A stretch of DNA of 23,666 nucleotides from Planctomycetota bacterium (GCA_026692885.1 JAPLNJ010001232.1:1-23666); one strand, 5' to 3'. Shown: positions 6,648-14,378, counted from the first letter of the stretch. Numbers and translations: made by a program. The notes: generated by a model not told the origin, from the sequence alone.

Positions 6648-8807
6648 ATGAGGCTCCTGTCGACGCTGGCCCTTGCCGGGCCCAACGTGTGGAGTAAGGC
6701 TCCCGTGCTGGAAGCGCGCGTGCAGCTCGCCGAGTGGGCGCAGCTGTCCGCCAGCGCGATCCCGGAATTCCAGCAGCAGCTGCGGGCCTGGTTGCCCCGC
6801 CTCGTGCTCCGTTCCGGCGCGGACGATCCTGCGGGAGGAACCCCGGCCGAAGGCACAGCACTGCGGTGTGTGGCGCAGGCGATGCTCGATGTCACCCTGG
6901 CGGTTCAGGCTCTCAGTCGTGGGCCGGTCGAGTTCGGGCAGGTGATCGAGACGGACGAGGCACATACCCACCTGCTCGTGGTCGAGTGCGAGGAAGCGGC
7001 GTTGACCCGGGCGTGTCTGGAATTTGCCGGCGAACTCTGCCTGGCCGCGATTCGGCACGAGCTGCCGGACGTGGTGGCCGGGTTGCAGCGGTTGCGCGAC
7101 GTGGCGGACGACGTCTGTCTGGATGTGACCACCGGGGCCCTGGTGGCCGTGGCTCGGCAGCGTGGCATCCCGGTGCGCCGGCTCGATCCGGTCGCTCTGG
7201 TACAACTGGGCCACGGAGCCCGGCAACACCGGATTCTGTCCAATATTACCGACCAGACAAGCACGATCGCGGAGTTCATTTCCCTGGACAAGGACCTGAC
7301 CAAGGCGGTCTTGCGGCAGGTGGGCGTGCCGTTCCCCGAGGGGCGCCCCGTCGCGGATCGCGAGGACGCCTGGCGAGCGGCCTGCGAACTCGGGCTGCCG
7401 GTGGTTGTGAAGCCGCGGGACGGAGACTATCAGCTCGGCGTCGGACTGAACCTCCGCACGCGCGAAGACATCGTCGCCGCCTACGACGAGGCTCGTCGTC
7501 ATCGCGACGAGGTGCTCGTCGAGCGGTTCGCCTCCGGAGCCCAGTACCGCGTGACGGTAGTCGGCGAACGCGTGGCGGCGGCCATTCGCCGCGTGTCACC
7601 CCAGGTTACCGGTGACGGCGTGCAGACGGTGACTGAACTGATCGACGAGGCCAACCAGCGGGATCCCCGTCGCGGCGATGACGACGCGGCGCCGCTGAAC
7701 AAGATTCGCCCGGACGACGATACGCCGCTGTTTCTGGCGGAGCAGGGCTTGACCCTGGATGCCATCCCCCCAGCCGGCGCCGAGGTTATCCTAAGTCGCC
7801 TGGCACATGCCTGTGCGGGAGGTGAGGTCCGGGATGTCACGGATGAGCTGCATCCGGACGTGGCAGCCGTGTGTATTCGCGCCGCTCAGGTGCTGGGAAT
7901 CGACTTGGCCGGTCTGGACCTCGTCGCCGAGGACATTCGTCGTCCCTTGGAGGAACAAGGCGGGGTGGTGTTGGAGGTCAACGTCGGTCCCGCGATCGCG
8001 TTGCACTTTCCGCCCTTCTGTGATCGGCCGCAGCCGATTTGTGAGATCATCCTGGAACACCTGTTCCCTCCGGGACAGTCGGGTCGCATTCCGGTGGCCG
8101 TGGTCTCTGGGGAGGGCGACAACTCCCGCGTGGCTCGCTGGCTCGAAACACTCTTGCGGAGACCGGGACAGCGCATCGGCAGGTCCTCCTCGGAAGGGCT
8201 CTACGTCGGCGGACGCCGTATCAAAGCGGGTGACGCCGCCAACCTCGCCGGAGCCCGCGGACTACTGCTATGTCCGGACGTGGACTTGGCGATCCTGGAA
8301 CAAGCATTCGACAAAATCCGCACCGAAGGGCTGGAAATGGATCGCTGTGACGTGGTCATTCTGGCCGGTCCGGACACCGGCGTGGTTCCCGGCACGATCG
8401 TTCCCCAAGAGATCGCACGGGTGGCCCAGGTGCTGATCGAGTCCCTCGGTCCCCAGGGCGTCTTGGTGGTCGACGTGGAGCAGGCCGCGTTACTGGCCCA
8501 GGCTGTGTCGCTGCCAGCACAGCTGATTGTCGTAGCTCCGTCGCCGGAGTTCCTCGCGATACATCCCCTTCCGGCGGCCGCCAGTGTGCGTTATGTGTTC
8601 GGTCGCGAGGGCGACATCGTGTTGCGGTCCGGCGCGCTTGGTGAGCAAGTCCTCGTGCTCGATCCGCAGTGGTTCTCGCACATCCCGCCAGCGACCGCCC
8701 GGGGACGGGATCTGCTGCGCGCGGTCGCCGCCGCCTGGGCGTGGCTGGTTCCGCTAGACCAGCTTCGGGCACGGTTGGCAGCGTTGCTGCACATGCACCA
8801 GGTGTAG
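6648..8807 (+). CDS. Cyanophycin synthetase family protein, CphA2-like with degenerate Mur-ligase domain, 719 aa
   Basis: The N-terminus (MRLLSTLALAGPNVWS) matches the CphA N-domain signature RTLRGPNYWS. An ATP-grasp domain follows (about 215-470), with K255 in VVVKPRDGD, DGVQTVTELIDEAN, NKIRPDDDTP, GLTLDAIPPAG, DVTDELHPD and the metal-binding pair E443/N445 in LEVNVGP. The C-terminal region aligns with the CphA Mur-ligase-like domain, but where CphA1 has the P-loop GTNGKTT this protein has GEGDNSR (488-494). At 719 residues it is also shorter than CphA1 (about 870-900). CphA2 of cyanobacteria likewise has an inactive, shortened Mur domain and polymerises beta-Asp-Arg dipeptides using the ATP-grasp site alone, so the same role is inferred here. 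The usual NHGRGV of the ATP-grasp loop is DYQLGV, so activity itself needs testing. An in-frame TAG at 6636-6638 fixes the ATG. The stop codon lies inside a dispersed repeat. Confidence 0.88.
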   Translation: MRLLSTLALAGPNVWSKAPVLEARVQLAEWAQLSASAIPEFQQQLRAWLPRLVLRSGADDPAGGTPAEGTALRCVAQAMLDVTLAVQALSRGPVEFGQVIETDEAHTHLLVVECEEAALTRACLEFAGELCLAAIRHELPDVVAGLQRLRDVADDVCLDVTTGALVAVARQRGIPVRRLDPVALVQLGHGARQHRILSNITDQTSTIAEFISLDKDLTKAVLRQVGVPFPEGRPVADREDAWRAACELGLPVVVKPRDGDYQLGVGLNLRTREDIVAAYDEARRHRDEVLVERFASGAQYRVTVVGERVAAAIRRVSPQVTGDGVQTVTELIDEANQRDPRRGDDDAAPLNKIRPDDDTPLFLAEQGLTLDAIPPAGAEVILSRLAHACAGGEVRDVTDELHPDVAAVCIRAAQVLGIDLAGLDLVAEDIRRPLEEQGGVVLEVNVGPAIALHFPPFCDRPQPICEIILEHLFPPGQSGRIPVAVVSGEGDNSRVARWLETLLRRPGQRIGRSSSEGLYVGGRRIKAGDAANLAGARGLLLCPDVDLAILEQAFDKIRTEGLEMDRCDVVILAGPDTGVVPGTIVPQEIARVAQVLIESLGPQGVLVVDVEQAALLAQAVSLPAQLIVVAPSPEFLAIHPLPAAASVRYVFGREGDIVLRSGALGEQVLVLDPQWFSHIPPATARGRDLLRAVAAAWAWLVPLDQLRARLAALLHMHQV

Positions 8808-8853
8808 GGTGGGCTGTGCCCACCAAGCACAAGCAGTGGTGGTGGGCACAGCC
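8804..8853. repeat. Hairpin repeat overlapping the synthetase stop codon
   Basis: GTAGGGTGGGCTGTGCCCACC (8804-8824) supplies the TAG stop of the upstream gene. Its part GGCTGTGCCCACC (8812-8824) pairs perfectly with GGTGGGCACAGCC (8841-8853) over a 16-nt loop. An inverted copy of the word lies at 9351-9367 (GGCACAGCCCACCCTAC). Next to both copies is a related word in opposite orientation: ATGCAAAGTTGGGGTTGG near 8861-8878 and its inverse near 9326-9343. The hairpin may end transcription of the synthetase gene, though no T-tract follows. Confidence 0.65.
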
Positions 8854-8928
8854 TAGGGTGATGCAAAGTTGGGGTTGGCGCAGGAAAGCAATCGGGTAGA
8901 TTCGACTGTCTTAGTTTCGAAAACGACC

Positions 8929-9087
8929 CCGTCCAACGCCTGGACGGTGAGAGAAGTCTTGTAAGCGAGATCGCGACCGACGTTCACCGCCTTCCTCCCT
9001 TCCCCAGCCTGCCGCCTCCGGCGGCAGGCTGGAGAAGGGAGGGGTATTGCTGCGTTCGCGATCTCGCTCACAAGACTCCTTCACCGG
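8929..9087. repeat. Large multi-arm inverted repeat (hairpin element)
   Basis: The outer arms AGTCTTGTAAGCGAGATCGCGA-like (8955-8976) and 9056-9077 match at 21 of 22 positions. The inner arms (8994-9016 and 9020-9042) match at 22 of 23 positions with a 3-nt loop, giving a very stable GC-rich stem. A further small hairpin CCGTCCA/TGGACGG sits at 8929-8947. Outside the outer arms, weaker similarity continues to about 9087. It lies between two convergent genes, where a strong stem could stop transcription from both sides. Confidence 0.75.
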
Positions 9088-9135
9088 CCGCGCAAGGCGG
9101 CAGGGGTCGAAGTAGGTATTGTTTACGGAAATTGG

Positions 9136-9191
9136 GCGGCAAGGCGCTAGCCGCCGGTGGCGTTCGGAACCGGCGGCTAGCGCCTTGCCGC
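9136..9191. repeat. Perfect 23-bp inverted repeat
   Basis: The left arm (9136-9158) begins GCGGCAAGGCGCTAGCCG and pairs perfectly with 9169-9191 over a 10-nt loop. I recognise the GGCAAGGCGCTAGCCGCC word as a dispersed planctomycete intergenic repeat. It has no coding content. Confidence 0.75.
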
Positions 9192-9454
9192 TCACGCATC
9201 GCGCCCCCTATCGAGGCGAGAACCTGTGAATCAGATCCGGGCGTTGTCCCGCGCTGTCGTATGCGCCCTTTCGGGGCAAGCAGCGAAACAAGTTCGCGCC
9301 CTTGCCATCGTGCCAATTTCCCATGTCAACCCGAACTTTGCATCGTTCTAGGCACAGCCCACCCTACGATTCTTTCACAGCCGCTCTGTGTGCGGAAATC
9401 GGAACACGGAGTGTGCAGTCTACTGTTCTTGCGACACTTATTGATGCGCCGGTC
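9192..9454. other. Remainder of the convergent intergenic region
   Basis: Apart from the repeat word CGCCCTTTCGGGGC at about 9264-9277, followed by GCGAAACAAG, and the inverted GTAGGGTGGGC-type copy at 9351-9367, nothing coding is seen. Short open frames here lack start signals and family resemblance. Confidence 0.5.
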
Positions 9455-10693
9455 CTAGACAGTTTCCGTGACCGACGATCGAGAGCTAGGCACGCGGGAC
9501 AGAGCGGCGTCTGCGTGACCGGATTGACGCAACTTAAGCCTTTGCACCCAGCGGACGCTGGGTCTTTCCACGAAACGATACATCAGGTCCGCCGCCCCCA
9601 CACTTGCCAGGACGGCAAGGCCCAACCAGCAGACTGCTGCGGCCGGCCGCTCGCCCGTCAGGCCATAGCCCAAAGTCGTAACGGCCCAACTGACCGGGTA
9701 GTGGATCAGGAACAGGCTATAGGAGATCTTACCGAGATACTGCAGCCAGCGTGCCTTGAACCAGGTGTTGAGATGCCCGCTCCGGCCCAGCAGGAAGATG
9801 CCGACACCCGTAAGCATCGCCATCGCCACTTCTTTGACCCCATACAGGGGCGCACTTTCGGCCGGTTCGCCGACCGCAACGATCTCGGCTGGCGTCGGCA
9901 CCGATTCAAGTTCCCAGCGTTGGAGGAGGCCAACGACCAGCAAGACCATATATGTCCAGAAGAACCAGGCGGGCACGCGACGCTCCAGCGCCCACCACGC
10001 CAAGACCCCGAGGAAGCAGAGGTAGAAGTAGGTGTGGAGCCAAGTGTAATCGTCGGTGCCAACGCCGAAGTAGAACAGCGACAACAGGGCCAGCGGCACA
10101 TAGGTGGCCGTCAGCGCGAGGACATCCACGGTGCTGCCACGAGGGTGGCCGCAGGCCAACCGCTGAGCAAGCCAGGACAGCGTGACCATGAGCAAGCCGA
10201 ACTGCAAGTCGATGCACACGAACCACAAGCCGGCCGAGAGACTGTCATAACCCAGGATTTTGTGAAGAAAGAACGCGTTCGCCAGGAATTGATGCCAGGA
10301 GATCGGTTCGGCAAGCGTGGTGTCCTTCAGCCCATAGATGGCCGGGTAGCTCATGCCGAGCACCAGCAACAGGATCATCCAGTAAGGTATCCCCAACCGC
10401 AAGAGACGACGCAGGGCGAAGTTCGCCGACGCCGACAGATTTAGCCGTTCGTTTCGCAGGCTGTACGCCGTGACGAATCCCGCCACAACGAAAAACATTT
10501 GGACGGCCATCCAGCCGTGACCGATCAGTGTCTGGATGGACCCCGGCAGAATCGCGTCAGCCGCCTCCGGCAACGGTCCGTAGCGGTGGATATGGTAGCA
10601 TGCGATGCCCACCGCGCCCAACCCGCGCAACGCGTCGATGGCGGCAAATCGTTGCGGGACCGGGGCGTCCTGGCGACACTGCGAGTCAGTCAT
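9455..10693 (-). CDS. Acyltransferase 3 family membrane protein, 412 aa
   Basis: This is an integral membrane O-acyltransferase of the OafA/NodX type, which transfers acetyl or other acyl groups to cell-surface sugars or lipids. Family features are the N-terminal RFAAIDALRGLGAVGIACYH (15-34, with R15, R23 and catalytic-type H34), about ten hydrophobic helices, the late ISYSLFLIHYPVSW helix and a final FVERPS motif. Length is normal for the family. I chose the ATG at 10691-10693 over the in-frame TTG at 10714, which adds seven residues and has no ribosome site; neither has a strong Shine-Dalgarno. The gene is convergent with the cyanophycin synthetase-like gene and divergent from the transglutaminase-like gene, so its link to either is unclear. 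Confidence 0.88.
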   Translation of the reverse strand: MTDSQCRQDAPVPQRFAAIDALRGLGAVGIACYHIHRYGPLPEAADAILPGSIQTLIGHGWMAVQMFFVVAGFVTAYSLRNERLNLSASANFALRRLLRLGIPYWMILLLVLGMSYPAIYGLKDTTLAEPISWHQFLANAFFLHKILGYDSLSAGLWFVCIDLQFGLLMVTLSWLAQRLACGHPRGSTVDVLALTATYVPLALLSLFYFGVGTDDYTWLHTYFYLCFLGVLAWWALERRVPAWFFWTYMVLLVVGLLQRWELESVPTPAEIVAVGEPAESAPLYGVKEVAMAMLTGVGIFLLGRSGHLNTWFKARWLQYLGKISYSLFLIHYPVSWAVTTLGYGLTGERPAAAVCWLGLAVLASVGAADLMYRFVERPSVRWVQRLKLRQSGHADAALSRVPSSRSSVTETV

Positions 10694-10878
10694 GGCGGAA
10701 GGGATGGGGTCCAATTACGGCGGGGAAGTTCACGGGACTGCGCCCCAGAAATGGGACGCGACCCGAGCGAGGGAAACGCCCCTCAACGTCGTCATTCTAA
10801 GTTCCTGCCTTCGCGTGCACAACCGTCAGCGCCCGCGTTCCTTGACAACCGGCTCCCCGTTCGCTCCCGCGCCCCCCG

Positions 10879-10907
10879 TTGGAACATCACGCACTTGACC
10901 GTAGAAT
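10879..10907 (+). promoter_or_regulatory. Sigma70-like promoter of the transglutaminase-peptidase pair
   Basis: TTGGAA (10879-10884), a 17-bp spacer and TAGAAT (10902-10907) predict transcription from about 10914, leaving a 60-70 nt leader before the ATG at 10978. This placement argues against the earlier in-frame ATG at 10879, which would overlap the promoter. The -10 and its flank (GACCGTAGAAT) recur before the DnaJ gene. Confidence 0.5.
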
Positions 10908-10977
10908 CCACTTGCCTGGGTTGGAATTCACGGCCCATAGACGGACCGGCCAGATCGCTGGACAAGGAATCAGCTCC

Positions 10978-12138
10978 ATGAGCGATGCTAGAAGTAATGC
11001 GATTGACGTTCCCGAAGTAGGTGCCGTGGGGATTCGCCTTGAGGGACTCACCGTGCGGGACGTCGAAGCCGCGAAACAGGACTTCTGGAGTCGCCTCCGA
11101 GACCTGGAACTGGAGAAGTATGTGCAGACTACGGACGACCACGGTGCAGATCCACCAGGCGTCGGATTTCGGCTGTGGGCAGACCTTGCGGAAGACCTGG
11201 CCCCCGCAGGAGATACGACGAGGTTGTGCGAGAAGCTTCGACTGGACACAACAGCCGACCTTCGTGACCTGGAACAGGAAATTCTGCTGGCGCTGCTCCG
11301 GTCTCCGATCCCCTACGTGTTCCCCAGTTACGGTGAGCTGGCATCGGCCGTTCGCATCCGGATGAATATCGTCGAGGCGACGCGAAAGACGGGGATGACG
11401 TTTGGCACCGGTGAAGCGGTTCGGCCAACGGATTATTGGCGCTACGACGAAGACCAAGGGTTTCTTCTCGTGCCCGGCCAATCGCTGGTGACCGCTTTGC
11501 GGGTAGCCACCCAGCCGGGAGGGTCGGAGACAACGTACACCTTCTCCTGTAGGCGGGCCGTGGAGTTCATTGTCCTGCTGGCCGTAGCCGAGGAACTCCA
11601 GACCTGCAATCCGGATCTTTACAGGAAGCTGACTCAGCAGTTCCAGACCAGGGCGATCAAAGGCGAAGAGTTCGAGACGGTGTTTCTACGTCCCATCGGA
11701 TCCGCAAGCAAACCGTTCCCCCTGTGGTTTTTTGTCCCTGGAGATTGGGTGTGGTTCAAGAACCCCGATCCGGTTTCCGCGGAGATTCCAGGGTTCGAAG
11801 GCAGCCACACAATCTACTTGGGCGGCGGGCTGGTTCCCGACTTCTGGTCTGAAGGGGAGACCAGCCATCTGACCATGAAGTACTTGCGGATCTTCTATTG
11901 GCGGCAGGGCGTTTTCAAAGACGCACAAGGGGAGCTGCAGATGGACGATGTCAAGGCAGAAGACTTGGCGCAGCAGGTGCTGGGTGACCCAACGGAAGTC
12001 GAACGAATACTCCAGGAAATGGTCCACCTCCAGGGGCCACGGGGGGAAGTTGGCTACGGCTGCATCGAACCCACTCGCGACTTCCAGCGCCTGGTCTGTC
12101 CCGGCACAGCCGATTTAGTGCTTCCCGAGGGTGCGTAG
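10978..12138 (+). CDS. Tgl-like protein-glutamine gamma-glutamyltransferase homologue, 386 aa
   Basis: The core resembles Bacillus spore-coat transglutaminase Tgl, which cross-links proteins through glutamine and lysine side chains. Matching blocks are SYGELASAVRIRMNIVEA (Tgl: SIAELMFELKLRMNIVAA), DYWRYDEDQGFLL (TYWRVSPEGALEL), YTFSCRRAVEFIVLLA (YAFECATAIVIIYYLA) and GDWVWFKNPD (GDCLYFKNPE). C191 aligns with the Tgl nucleophile C116. At the Tgl Glu187 and His200 positions this protein appears to have serine and phenylalanine, with H277 and D288 next to them. It is longer than Tgl (about 245 aa), with extra N-terminal (about 105 aa) and C-terminal parts. The ATG at 10978 is preceded by AAGGA at 9 nt. 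It lies 32 bp before the S51 peptidase gene and is probably co-transcribed. Homology is from remembered sequence, not a search; activity is uncertain. Confidence 0.72.
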   Translation: MSDARSNAIDVPEVGAVGIRLEGLTVRDVEAAKQDFWSRLRDLELEKYVQTTDDHGADPPGVGFRLWADLAEDLAPAGDTTRLCEKLRLDTTADLRDLEQEILLALLRSPIPYVFPSYGELASAVRIRMNIVEATRKTGMTFGTGEAVRPTDYWRYDEDQGFLLVPGQSLVTALRVATQPGGSETTYTFSCRRAVEFIVLLAVAEELQTCNPDLYRKLTQQFQTRAIKGEEFETVFLRPIGSASKPFPLWFFVPGDWVWFKNPDPVSAEIPGFEGSHTIYLGGGLVPDFWSEGETSHLTMKYLRIFYWRQGVFKDAQGELQMDDVKAEDLAQQVLGDPTEVERILQEMVHLQGPRGEVGYGCIEPTRDFQRLVCPGTADLVLPEGA

Positions 12139-12160
12139 ATATTTGCGGCTCGGCCGCGTT

Positions 12161-12165
12161 GGGAG
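12161..12165 (+). promoter_or_regulatory. Shine-Dalgarno deciding the S51 peptidase start
   Basis: GGGAG lies 5 nt before the GTG at 12171. The in-frame TTG at 12159 has no such site in front of it. Confidence 0.55.
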
Positions 12166-12170
12166 AACTT

Positions 12171-14249
12171 GTGCGCAGCTGGATTCGAGAGAGCGGTGGT
12201 GTGCTCCTGGGCCTGATCGCCCTCGGCGCTGGCGGTGGTTATGACAGGAACCTCGCTCCGGTACGTTTCCTGGGGCCGGACGAGGCCGCGCTGCTGGTCC
12301 CGGAAAAAGCGGAACTGCACTTTGTCGGTGACTTCCGCGACGCGGTCGGCAGCGACGAAGTCGGTTTCTTCTATGTGGATGGACCGGACGGCCGCATCAC
12401 GCGGCGCCAGGACGGTGTACCGGAGGGCCTCCCGCTCCTGGGCGCGGACGGCAAGCCGCAGTACGTGGATCCCGGCGATCCGGGGTACCCCGACGTGGCC
12501 TTGGCTGCCGGCAACTGCCAGGTGCTCTTCGCCAGCCAGGCAGGACGTTCCGGCCAAGAGCACCGCCGCGTCGAGATGAATGCGGATCGGTTCGTCGCCT
12601 GCTATGTCATCCAGGGCAGTGGCACCGACCAATGGCGTCAGGCGCCGTCCGAGAACAAGTCGCCCGTTTGGCTCTCTTTCGAGAAAGCCAATCCGCAGGG
12701 TTCCCCGCTCGTGCGTCGCGCGCGCCCGCAAGATCCCGCCCGCAGTGGGGCGTTGCGGGAGTACCATGTGGAAGCGTTGCCTACCGCGCGGCCCCCCGCG
12801 CGCGCAGTCCCTGGGATCGCGACCGGCTGGCGGGGCGTGGTGCTCACCCTGACCATCGTACCGATGGCGAATGTCGATGATTACTCCATTTTCTGCGAGG
12901 GCGAGGATTTCAATGGGAAACCTCTGCCGCTGCGATTATCAGTGGACGACGGGCTCCTTCGTAACGATTACGCGTTCAGCGGTCGACCGCTGCGGGTCAC
13001 GGCGATCAGCGCGAACGAAGAAGATTGGCTTCCGGTCCCGGCCACCGGACGAACACTGGATGATCCCGCGGCCCGAAGTCTGCTCCACGGTCTGGTGACC
13101 GTCTGGCCGAATGGCGCTGTCGAGTTCCTGCCGGACGACGACGGCTACTGGAAGCCAAGCGGCGTGGGCGAAGAGTTGTTCTTCAACTATCGCCTTTCCG
13201 ACGGCTGCGATACGGACGAGATATTCGTCCGACTTGCCCGCGGGTTTGGCCACTGGGGACAAACCGTCGATGACGTGCACGACGGCCAGCGGATGTACCT
13301 GCTGGCCGGAGGTTATCCCGACGCCATTGAAGACGCCCGCAAGGAGTTCTTTGTGCGAGGTAGCAGACTTCACGATATCGTGCTCATCTCCCAAGGCGGC
13401 GACCTGGGTGTGCTGCGGGACAAAGTGCTCGAATTCGCGGACAGGAACGTGCGTTCGGTCACGTCCCTGTCGATCACGACCAGGGCCCAGGCGGAGGATC
13501 CGCGAATCGCCCGCATTGTCGCCGGCGCGGATGCGATCTGGCTGGGCGGTGGAGACCAACGGATCTATCACGACCTGTGGCAAGGCACCAGGAGGACCGC
13601 GGCAGCCCGGAGCAGACTCTTCGCTGCTTTGCAGGACGCCGCCCGCGACTCGACGGCGATTGGTGGCACCAGTGCCGGAATGGCGGTGCTCGGCCAAGCT
13701 ATGTACCTGAATCACCCGTGGGATTCTGTGCATGCCTCGTTTGCGGCGGAAGCCCCCGGCAGTCCTCGGCTACAGCTGATTTCGCAGCGAGATTCGGCCC
13801 TGCCGTTCGAGTGTCTTTCGCAGGCCGCGCAGGCTCCCCTGCACCAGCTGATTATTGATCCGCATTTTGCTGAGCGAGACCGCATGGGCCGACTGGCGGC
13901 GTTCGTCGCGCGCGCGAAACTCGACGGACTCATCGCGGGCACACCGTACGGCCTGGGCGTGGATGGGGACGCCGCGGTATTGATCGAGAAGCAGGGCGCA
14001 GCTTGGAACTGGTCCGTCTACGGTACAGGGCACGCATACTTGATCCATTCCAACGCGGCCCCGGCGTATGATCAGCGCGGACGGCTGGTGTTCAGCCCGA
14101 TCAACGAGTTCTGCCTGCAGCCAGGCCAGATCTACCGGTTCCCGCACTTCACCCAGGGAACGCCGTATGTAGTCCTGCACGTCACCGGCGGTACGTGCTA
14201 CACGACGGAGCACAACGGCGAAATGTATCGGCGCGCGGGCGGCACCTGA
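12171..14249 (+). CDS. Cyanophycinase-like S51 peptidase with extracellular-type N-terminal domains, 692 aa
   Basis: The C-terminal half (about 374-692) is a peptidase family S51 domain: MYLLAGGYPDAI, IWLGGGDQ, IGGTSAGMAVLG with nucleophile S501, and IDPHFAERDRMGRL with H565. Cyanophycinases in this family release beta-Asp-Arg dipeptides from cyanophycin. The N-terminal part is unusual. A short hydrophobic segment (GGVLLGLIALGAGGG) may target export. A region around 45-150 (VGDFRDAVGSDEVGFFYVDG, then DPGDPGYPDVAL and RFVACYVIQGSG) resembles DUF4114. A cadherin/Ig-like module follows (about 255-350; VDDGLLRNDYAF, then NGAVEFLPDDDGYWKP and YRLSDG). Known CphB enzymes are about 270-300 aa and cytoplasmic, whereas this one looks exported. 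The start is GTG with GGGAG in front. A 7-bp hairpin overlaps the stop codon (14246-14265) but lacks a T-tract. Confidence 0.83.
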   Translation: MRSWIRESGGVLLGLIALGAGGGYDRNLAPVRFLGPDEAALLVPEKAELHFVGDFRDAVGSDEVGFFYVDGPDGRITRRQDGVPEGLPLLGADGKPQYVDPGDPGYPDVALAAGNCQVLFASQAGRSGQEHRRVEMNADRFVACYVIQGSGTDQWRQAPSENKSPVWLSFEKANPQGSPLVRRARPQDPARSGALREYHVEALPTARPPARAVPGIATGWRGVVLTLTIVPMANVDDYSIFCEGEDFNGKPLPLRLSVDDGLLRNDYAFSGRPLRVTAISANEEDWLPVPATGRTLDDPAARSLLHGLVTVWPNGAVEFLPDDDGYWKPSGVGEELFFNYRLSDGCDTDEIFVRLARGFGHWGQTVDDVHDGQRMYLLAGGYPDAIEDARKEFFVRGSRLHDIVLISQGGDLGVLRDKVLEFADRNVRSVTSLSITTRAQAEDPRIARIVAGADAIWLGGGDQRIYHDLWQGTRRTAAARSRLFAALQDAARDSTAIGGTSAGMAVLGQAMYLNHPWDSVHASFAAEAPGSPRLQLISQRDSALPFECLSQAAQAPLHQLIIDPHFAERDRMGRLAAFVARAKLDGLIAGTPYGLGVDGDAAVLIEKQGAAWNWSVYGTGHAYLIHSNAAPAYDQRGRLVFSPINEFCLQPGQIYRFPHFTQGTPYVVLHVTGGTCYTTEHNGEMYRRAGGT

Positions 14250-14348
14250 CCGAAACGGCGGTCAGGGCCCGCCCGTTCAGCGTTTGCTCAACAGCGAGTC
14301 TAACTCTGTCGGCCGTGCCTAAGCAGCAACTTCCGGGCGCCTGGCCGC

Positions 14349-14378
14349 TTGCCGGACTTCCGTGACCGACCGTAGAAT
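14349..14378 (+). promoter_or_regulatory. Candidate promoter of the DnaJ-rnpA-yidD cluster
   Basis: TTGCCG (14349-14354), an 18-bp spacer and TAGAAT (14373-14378). Predicted initiation near 14385 would give an almost leaderless mRNA for the ATG at 14388, consistent with the absence of a clear Shine-Dalgarno. Confidence 0.4.

Noticed and set aside
10879..10977. Upstream ATG for the transglutaminase-like gene
   Set aside because: It coincides with the predicted promoter, adds 33 non-conserved residues and lacks a Shine-Dalgarno; the ATG at 10978 has AAGGA in front.
14246..14265. Hairpin at the end of the S51 peptidase gene as an intrinsic terminator
   Set aside because: The stem is only 7 bp (CTGACCG/CGGTCAG), overlaps the stop codon and is not followed by a T-tract.
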